A stretch of DNA of 64,000 nt from Sycon ciliatum (lineage: Eukaryota; Porifera; Calcarea; Leucosolenida; Sycettidae): the NCBI RefSeq assembly GCF_964019385.1, contig NC_088643.1, positions 74,877,096-74,941,095 on the forward strand, written 5' to 3'. The number at the start of each line of letters is the position of its first letter. Within the stretch, counting starts at the first letter, position 1. Shown here piece after piece: positions 55,347 to 64,000 of the stretch. A model generated the notes under the pieces. It saw nothing but the letters and a program-made list of their open reading frames with translations. It ran no database searches and was not told the origin of the DNA. The position numbers and the translations under genes are program-made.

Positions 55347-57599
55347 GTGTGATGGTGCTGCACACGATGCGCTGCCGTAGGAGGCATAGCAACTAGTCTA
55401 GGGTGCTGCACATTTTAAAACGCCTTGTCGAGAAGTTACTTACAGTCATGTAGGTTGACGTTCCAAACGTGCACGTGTTCCCTTGGCCTGTTGCCTGCAC
55501 TGTAGGCTGCAGGCCTGTGAGCTCAATAACAGTTACTGTTACTTCTTTGAAGTATTCTTCCATTCTTCTATCGGTTACATGGAGTGACCTGTCACCACAA
55601 CTTACTTCGGCACAAGTTCAGGCAAGCGGGAAAGAAACATGAAGGCGGTGGTGTACGGAGGAACCATTCTAGTGACACTGTTCCTTATCAGTATGTACAC
55701 GCTCCCGCCGTGGCTCATCGGCATAGCACAAGGACGACACTAATAACCTGTCCCGTGCGGAATGCGCCTTAGAAACGAGCCGCATGCAGCCAAGTACTGT
55801 AGAGTAGATCTACGAGTGTACATTCAGCACCGCGGTTTATCATGGTTTATAGGTAAGGGTAACAAGACTAAAGGTTTGCTAGACGTTCGCCTTGTGCACG
55901 CACCGTGTACTGGTCACGGCTGGAGACTGGTAACATGTAGACCCGCTATCTACTTGGGCTGAATTATGCTTTGGAACGTTTGGGAGACAATAGACGTGAT
56001 GGTGTTTTGCACTTGTAGATGCCATGTTGGTCGATTGGAACACTGATGCACCGGTGGACACGAACAAGGCCACCTTCACCGTGTGTTTTGCAGTAGCAGT
56101 ACCAGTCTCGTCCTTTTACTATAGACTTAGTAGTATAGTATAGGACGCTGCAACCGTGAATGCTTCACTGCCGTCCAATTTTTAGCACTTACTTCTCCCG
56201 CCGCCTATCCACAGGTACGGGGAAAACGCAGAAGTGATTGGAACCAGTCCTAGACGCGTTCCATTCTGGAGACAAGCAGCGAGGCGGCAACAAGGCAATT
56301 CTCCTTTAGCACGTACATGTAGAAAGCCTCTGAACAGCTATCCATGAGCCACTAGCAGCCACTCAGAACGTTCCACGGATCGTATATGAACATGAGCATG
56401 TACAATGACATTCCTGCCATGTACATGTATGCGGTACATCATGCTTACACAGATTTCCTCCTCAACCATATTCTTTGTGGCACATGGAAATAGCACTTTG
56501 TTTAATTTAACCGGTGCTGTTTGTAGCACCTTCAACGCTGCACTCGAGCGGCCTCCAACATAACAAAGTACATCATGCGAACAATATGACGAGGTAGCCT
56601 ACACGCTGTGCAACGTGCTTGCTTCTAAGTCACTGCACAGTCGTCACCAGCATTCTCTGCATCCTTTCTGAGCTTTCCCTAGCCCTCTCATCGTCATATC
56701 CTGGAATGTGGCCAGAACCCCTGCCAATGCCGTGGAACTGGCGACTCACAACACTTTAATTCCCTACGCGTTTCAACAATTGTGTTGACAAAACGTTTGA
56801 GAAACAGTTAAGAGCACGATTTCAACTACAATGTAATTGCATAAGCGATTTTCCCTGTTATGACAATGGACTTTGAGCCCATGTTGGAATCTAAAGGGTT
56901 TTGATTAGGCGCTGTGCACTGGGTGCTTAGTGATATGAGCCTGAATGAGGTGATGATATCTTTGCGTGTACGTATACTCATTGGAAAGAAGGCGTGACGC
57001 AGCGGAGTACAAGTGTGTGTTCTGCAATGTACTAATGATCAATTGTCTTGCAGTGTGATGTCTACGGTAATTGTTCTCAGTCTTCATTGACTGCTTGCGT
57101 GACAAGCTTTACCTTGCCCACAGTCGCGGGCTATCGGGGATGATAAGGAGACCTACACTTTCAAATCTCCACTCATCTAGTAATTGGTGTTCCATTTTTG
57201 ATTTTTATCAAACGGCAGTCGGAGATACGCCAAGTGCTCTAAATCAAAATAGAAATGTTGTGCGTATACTGAGTGTCGTTGATCCATTTTGGATTCGTTT
57301 CTCGAATGCATGCGTTCCAGACGGTAATATCTAGAGACGGTATAGTTGCTCTTTGTACACGTCACACCATGCACATACGGACAGCCCGGATGCACTGGAA
57401 CATGCATCATTACTCGCTGACTGGAGAATGACTGGAGAATGGAGTTCATACTCAATACGTAACTATTCCTAGGGCAGCGCTTGCAGTGCCGACCGAGCGA
57501 GTGTTTATAGGAACTAGGAATGAATGTAGAATCGATACAACCTAGATGCATGTACTTTATTTCTTTGGAATAAAGAGGATACACAGTACTGTAACCTGC

Positions 57600-57683
57600 A
57601 GCAGCATCGCCTGGCCATGTTTCTCTCAGCAGCATCGCCTGGCCATGTTTCTCTCAGCAGCATCAACTGGCCATGTTTCTCTA
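57600..57683. repeat. 28-bp tandem repeat, 3 copies
   Basis: Units beginning AGCAGCATCGCCTGGCCATG at 57600, 57628 and 57656; the third has AACTGG in place of GCCTGG. Confidence 0.92.
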
Positions 57684-60276
57684 CGAAATGCACTCTACTC
57701 TCTAGCTCTCTGCAAAGAAAGCTGAAGAGACCAATGACGGAGGGTGTATGCCAACTTCAAGGGAGGTGGTGGAGTGGATGCATGCATACCAAGCGGCGCG
57801 TACATATCATGTACCTCCTTACTTTAAGCACCAAACCCAACTGCCAGCTTCGCTGATATCAATAGATTCGAATACCTCTTGCGAACTGCTTTTCACAAGA
57901 GATGTTGTATCAAGAGAGTGGCGTCCTGGACGTGTATGGTTACAGTACACGTGGTGCCCTTTCATGGCATCATCACAAAGACACAATGCCATGCTGACGA
58001 GAGGTGTCGAGGAAATCACCCATCCAACAACTTAACCACTCAGTCAGAGTCACGAATCATATGCAAGCCATACTGTTGCGAACAATACGGTAGTCCGCTA
58101 CTCAGCACGCAGGGGCCGTTGGTACATGTATTGTGAGCAGCACATCGCTATGCAACACTCACATGATTGTAGTTGCAAGTACCAGAGGACTGAACACGTT
58201 TACAGAGAAGAGAGATTCAACACACACTGCAAACATAATCAAGAGGTGAAGGTTGAAGCTGTCCAGATCAGAACGGACAAGGAGATGTCCAACAATTGCT
58301 CTTCATAATGACCTTCGGGACAGCCGCTGTGAGTCCGTTTCAACAGCAGCTCCATGTTTGGACCAGACACTGGCCAGTGAAGTTTGTCTTCTTGAAAACT
58401 ACCCGTGACTATGTACCCATAACCGACACGTCACTGACTCAGCAATTCCGAGGCTCACATGCTCATTTTTAAATCCTGCTGCGCTGGTAGGGTAGCTATT
58501 ACCTACCTCAGTACCTGTACATGTACAAGTACATGTACTTGATTACCTGTAACCGACTGTAGGCTCAGTAATGCTCCTGCTAGTACTACGCCAAGAAGAA
58601 TATTATCTTCTGCCCAGTCTCACTCTCACCCTGCCAGGCTGCAGAGTGTACAATGTACATTGTTGTGGTATACAATGTACCTAGCCCATGGTGCTCCCTG
58701 GGCGTTTTAACACCATGCTGTTGCTCTGTCCTACTAAGTACTATATTCCATTGAGTATCTGAGCACTAGTATTCTGGAATCATCTGAAATTAATGAGAGT
58801 GTATTACAGCTAAGCCACCATCAACGTTGAGTATGTGCGTGTAACTTTGCATACAAATACTTCGAAGTATTTCAATGTCAGACACACGCCCATAATATGT
58901 ATCAAACACAGTAATAGAAAAGCCAACAGGACTGTAAACGTATTTCATAAAATCTGTAACAAAACAAAAACAAAAAGACTATGCTGGTCACAGGAAACCG
59001 CAAGAAAGTCTCTGTCAGATTCATGTACATGTAGATGCACTTCAACCCAATCATGACTCTTTGCAGTGGCAATTGCAGTTTACAAGTTCATGTACATGTA
59101 CATGTACAACCTCTTTACTGCATGAGATTAGCTGCACACATTCAGCAGGCTTTGGATTCGGACCTAATGCCTAATGCCTAACGGCACATAATGAGGACCC
59201 GAGGGCGTTTACTCTACTTCAACGCGGGCCGTAAGTACATGTGCATTCCAACAGAGAGTGAGGATGCAGTCTGAAGAGCGCACCACGTATCGCATCACTC
59301 CAAACTGGATCCAGGAGACCATCACAGACGCACGTGCTAGACTTTGGAAACATCGCGTAGCGTCATGTCAGCGTCTTGCATAATTATTATTATGACCATG
59401 CACTATTTTGCCGCATGAGTTGTTTTCTTGAATGATCACGTAACAAGTACATGTTCTTGGCCATGAGACTGCTGGCAGTGCTGCACCTAGCCGGCTCGCC
59501 TAGCTAGGCTAGGGTCACCGTTTTGTCTGCGGTATTCTGACGTTTTGCAGGATACGTTCATAACCAAGGGTTACCACATGGTTCTTGCATGGAACGCTTA
59601 TCAACAGCTATGACTATGAGCACGTTTAAACAGATTGCTGCACACTGACTGTCCACCCCCTTCCCTCCCTCTCCCCCCCCCCCCTCCCATCTCTCGGAAA
59701 CATACAGTCGCAAGCAAACCAAACTGTACAATACATGTACCTTCCTTGCACACAGTATGCTACGCCGTTCAGCAGACATGCACTGGTATTAGGAATTTTG
59801 GAACCCTTCGCACAACGAGGCCGACCACTCTTCTGTTGTGCTCTGTACCGGACAGTGTGTACGCAGTGCTAATCCAATACCGCTGAGGGTACCGCTTCCT
59901 TTTTCAGTATGTACATGTACAAGTACATGTACATGTAATCATCACCTTGCTCTCCACTAATGCCGGGAAGGAAGAGCTCAGAAGCCATGGTGACTGCTTA
60001 GCCAAGAAACCCAGAGCAGCAACAAGACGCTGGCGGACCCTTTCTCTGGATGTACATGACTGTACTTCACAACTCCATGCTTCGCCCATCCAGCACTAAG
60101 CAGCAGTATACTGCATCAAGCCTCGCTTACGGGCAAACGAAACACAATAGAGTAGATAAAAAAACGCAATACAAAATGCAAACCCAGAAAACAAGAAAAG
60201 GAAAATATGTAACCAAAAATGCATTGTATTGTACTGGCGATTGCTACTTTGTTGCCTTTCCATGACTTTGTATTAA

Positions 60277-60373
60277 ACTTGGAATTCTTTCATCCTCTTC
60301 CCACAAGTCATGACAAAAGCCAAATTTTGGCTTTTGTCATGACTTGTGGGAAGAGGATGAAAGAATTCCAAGT
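60277..60373. repeat. 97-bp perfect palindrome
   Basis: Two 48-bp arms match without a mismatch around a single T at 60325. It starts ACTTGGAATTCTTTCATCCT and has its centre at GCCAAATTTTGGC. No direct repeat flanks it and no coding frame uses it. Confidence 0.95.
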
Positions 60374-63300
60374 GTCCGACCCTTAGTCCCATAACGTCCC
60401 TACAGGGTAGGTTGCCAAGCTTGCGTTGTGAGGATCGAGTGTCAACTCGGTGTCCCTATCAGCTAGCAAAGACACCGCGCCAAGCATGTGACATACATTG
60501 TACTGTAGATCTGCAGTGCTTGACTGTCAAACTATAGCCCTTACAGGCAATTGCAGCGGATTGTTGATGGTTACGCGTCGCCTTTAGCCGCGGGCCATAC
60601 AAAGTAGAGACAAAATTGCACCCGGAATTATGACATACTGATTGTCGTGACCACTAAGTCAATGTACTCGCTCTGTTATGAAAATGCAATCTTGTAGCGC
60701 AACTACCACCTACTGAACTATTACATTTCTCGTTTAACAGATGTGTTCGCCATTTTGAAAAGATCCACGTAGGTTGTCATCAAACAGAATGGTGTTAACT
60801 TAATTGATCGCATTGCAGGGATCGTATTGAAACCAATGACACGAGCGAGCAAACATTGCTGGTGATGTCGCCTCAGGATGAGTCTATACTGATATCCGGT
60901 ATGAGCCTGTCTATAGCTCAATTGTACAATGGACGCTGTGGTACTTGCTGCAAGGACACGAAGCTGACGCGACGGAAAGTTGGAACTTGAACCACTGCAG
61001 GCGTGTTGCAAGCAGCACATTCCAGCCTAGGGAACCAGGCACCGTGGCACTCGCTGTAATCATGTTCAGTATTGTTCCTCACAAAGGTAGGTGCTTGCCA
61101 TCTTGTGGTGCCGCTCTGCGTGCTTTCTTGTGGCGTCTGAATAAAGATTTCAGTAGGTTGACTGCACCACAGGCATTTCACAGGCATTTCTTATTCACAG
61201 CGATAACTAAGTTTGCAGTTGGGTACAATAAATGTAGTGGATATTGCTTAGCACTACAGCAATATTGTACTCTCAAGTACACTCTGCGTGGTTGGTGGCA
61301 GGGTTGCATGAACGTGCGTTAAGTCTGGGGAAAGTGACTTTAATATAACTCAAGTTCTATGTTCCATGTGATCAAGGATGTACAACAGTTCTTGGCTTTT
61401 GAAGCAGATAGAACAACACACTGCTGTTGATTCAATCGGCGATACTTCGTTAGCAGAAGGGCGATGTTGTGTTGGTTGAAGAGTGCCTGCCGTCAGCTGT
61501 CAGCCTCTCCACTCACAACAGGTAATGTGCTGGGTGGTGTGAAAGCAATCTCAAGTGCTGTCAGCGACCATGGATTGTCTAAGCTAAAACTTGTGATTGT
61601 AAACTACAATGTCATATACTGAGGTATCGCACAACAAATTTGTGACTCACTGGCTGTGCAGATTTGCCTGATATGATTCTGGATCTACGTACCCATGTTA
61701 CTAGTACCTCTACACTTGTCCTTTATGGCAGCTGTATGTGCCGGTCAGCCGTTGGGACAATGTTGTAATTGGATTTGGTGAGTGCACCAATCGCATGAAA
61801 TCGAGAGGCAGCTGCCACGTTTAACTCACGTCTTCACGAATCCGAACCGCCTCGACCATGGCCGATCTTGCAGCTCGGTGCAGTCTAGTGTGCGGAGAAA
61901 GCAAATTATAGTGTTGGTGTATACATCGTGACTGGCCAACCCCATCTCCACCTACGCCGACCAACATGCCCCTCTCACACATCAGCACGTACCAGGCAGA
62001 TTGCTATGGTTGGGCTCTGGATCGGAAACCACGCTGTCGGATTATTATTATTCTTCTTTTATTCCACGATGGCGTGACGCCAATAAGGACGATTGATAAG
62101 TGTGATAGAACTGATATTAGCCAGAAACAGCTAGATGGAAATTAACCGGGGAGGCAAGAAGCCATTCCTGATCATGAAAAACAAGCGGGGCAATAACGTT
62201 AGCAGGGGGAGCAGGAACAGGTACTGCTCAAAAGAAGACTGGATGCATTGTTTCGGAAAGAATTTCTACGAGGTTGGGTTGTGATGTCGATAGGGAGTGA
62301 GTTGTAGAGGGTGATGGCACTGTTGATGGGGGAATCTCGGTGCCTGTTTGTGTGTGCGTGTCCGATGGAGTAGGTCCTTGTCTGTCGAAGGGTGTATGGT
62401 TTGTTTGAAATCTTTTATTCTCACGATGGCCGGTGGCCAATAAGAGAAGAAAAATGGTTGGTGTTGACGTTGTGGTGCAAGATGTGGTTGTTGCAGGTGT
62501 GGTGGGGAGGTTTGGTGGTGGATGTCCCATGCTAGTAGGACTTGTTAACAAGAAGTCGTGAGCTAAGGGTGGGAAGCTTTGCGTGATGGAGGAGGGAACT
62601 GTGGTGAACTGGTGAAAAGAGGGGATCCGAAGGCAGATGCGTATAGCACGGCGTTGAATTCTCTCCAGTGTGTCCCGCTGTTGCTGTGTGGTGTTGTTGG
62701 AGAGGGCAAGGCTGCCATATTCGAGAGGTAGTGTATATTAACAATAGGCTGGAAGCATTCATTGTGCCACGTGTCTTGTGGAGTTGGTGTACATGTAGTA
62801 GGTTTTTGGCTTTGTTGGTGGTTTCTATGATGTGTTGGGCCCATCGCATATCGTCTTGGAGTGTAACACCAAGGTGCCTATGTTGGTGGACCTGCTGCAG
62901 GCTAGTCGAGTGGAGCGTGATGTGGATGGTGTGTTGGGGTTGGAAGGAAAGGACGACTTTATCATGTCACATCCGCCGTCAGTACACCGTTACAGCATCA
63001 GAGATTAGTAAAATACCACTGCCTGCAACATGGTACTTGGTAGTTTTGACGGAAATCACCACCTGCATGATTGTACCACTAACCTTTTTGTAGTTGTCTT
63101 GAAACTACACTACTTGAACGCCTTCACGGAGCAATATGAAGTTTAACATAGTCATTGTGACATTCTTGAGCACTGGCACTGACAGTGTAAGCGTGGTGCC
63201 CTTACCATGTACCACCAGCCTAACCAACATCCGCACTCATCCTCGAGACAGTCCTACAGCGCCTATCCGAAACTTGTTATCCTCCAGTCCTTCATCAGGA

Positions 63301-64000
63301 TTAGCCATATAAAACAGGGTGTAAAACTGAAGTGAGTATACCACCTTTACCCAGCGGAAACATCGCAATCTCGACTTCACGCTGTTGATTGAAACGATCT
63401 TGACGAGATGAGCCACTAACGAAGATAAGGCGATCAGTGCATTATGATTCGCGACTTTGCCACAAGTGCATGGCAGGGCTAAGGAATGGCTTTCCAGAAC
63501 AGCTGCGCAGGGCTCTTTCCGCAATCAGCGCTAAGCTTGCGATGAAAGCTTGTCGCAATCAACTACTACCTACAAAGTGGCGTGCAAAGAATAAGTCCAA
63601 ATGAGGAAAACTAAGGATGAAGCTATTTGATCTTTGAGGTGGGTATTTTCATTCACGGCACAACTGAAATGAGGTGCTGCACTTTGCAGTTATCTCGCCC
63701 ATGTCACCTTACCCACTAGCCTCTCCAAACCGAGCTGATTGATCCATAATATGGCCATCATCCTCGTCGCACACGGTGTCCTGCAAAGAGATGGGACTAT
63801 CCTTAGGTTCAGCGCAGGACAGATCAGAACTGCGATAAGGAAGCCGCTTGGCATCACAACACGGTGAACTCTGTTACGAACACGCCATGCTTCAGGCCAT
63901 AACTGTAGTGGTCGACACGCCAAGGGCCTACACCGCCCGTCATGCGTCTCAGCAAGTTTGCACCACACCAAGGAAGAGTATTGATCCTAGAAACATCTCT
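60374..64000. other. Right edge: LINE fragment and unassigned DNA
   Basis: Apart from the LINE remnant at 62228-62960 nothing is recognisable. The minus frame 63524-63237 and the plus stretch near 63480-63604 (CAGGGCTCTTTCCGCAATC region) have repeat-like character but no named domain. Confidence 0.45.
62228..62960 (-). mobile_element. LINE fragment (Jockey-like reverse transcriptase C-terminal part)
   Basis: Minus-strand frames contain HLGVTLQDDMRWAQHIIETT and NKAKNLLHVH. After a frameshift comes LEYGSLALSNNTTQQQ with RDTLERIQRRAIRICLRIP, the end of a non-LTR reverse transcriptase. A Thr/Ser/Pro-rich reading frame follows. Frameshifts make it inactive. Two similar CTTTTATTC...CACGATGGC words lie at 62054 and 62411. 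Confidence 0.8.

Larger units (their letters stand above)
51719..60276. other. Intergenic region, no convincing gene
   Basis: Upstream of the receptor gene. I see MITEs (53029-53179, 55321-55346), microsatellites, degenerate repeats and many TACATGTA palindromes. Open frames are short and lack conserved motifs or splice context. 57071-57334 (plus) is the most protein-like but has no support. Confidence 0.55.

Noticed and set aside
63237..63524. Minus frame ending NPDEGLEDNKFRIGAVGLSRG
   Set aside because: Looks protein-like in part but has no motif, no splice evidence and sits in repeat-like DNA at the window edge.

Overview
The window is animal nuclear DNA, probably from a marine invertebrate or early-branching metazoan. 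The evidence is small coding exons with GT/AG introns, EGF and sushi modules bounded by phase 1 introns, hundreds of bases of (CA)n and (GA)n, many miniature inverted-repeat transposons, and a high density of the palindrome TACATGTA. There is no operon structure and no tRNA or rRNA gene that I can support. The species cannot be named from the sequence.

Three genes can be built exon by exon. (1) 7446 down to at least 915, minus strand: the 5' part of an unrecognised gene that leaves the window on the left. (2) 9778-34230, plus strand: a 23-exon senataxin (SETX/Sen1-type superfamily 1 RNA/DNA helicase) whose exons join in frame to 2,234 residues. It has the N-terminal senataxin domain, an acidic SUMO-interaction-like motif, the full helicase core and a low-complexity tail. 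(3) 51718-39209, minus strand: a 10-exon type I membrane protein of 750 residues with a signal peptide, EGF, sushi, cbEGF, sushi, cbEGF, EGF, one transmembrane helix and a long Gln/Pro/Ala-rich cytoplasmic tail. Genes 1 and 2 diverge from a shared 2.3 kb region with a GC box and CRE/ATF sites. Genes 2 and 3 converge on 34231-39208.

The rest is introns and intergenic DNA full of transposon debris. Many elements can be delimited by target-site duplications: hAT-type MITEs with perfect 8-bp duplications (several only 38-42 bp long), a decayed hAT transposase, TA-flanked Tc1/mariner-like MITEs, a TAA-flanked Harbinger-like element, two LINE reverse-transcriptase C-terminal fragments, and fold-back repeats. 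SETX intron 8 alone holds four or five elements in a row. From 51.7 kb to the right edge I see no convincing gene, only repeats and a LINE fragment.

Most notable: the ultra-short palindromic hAT MITEs; a 52-bp minisatellite in gene 1 that has copied the 5' splice site of its neighbouring exon six times; long G-runs that lie on the sense strand in both complete genes; and a 75-bp repeat anchored to (CA)n in two places. I found no undescribed multi-gene system.
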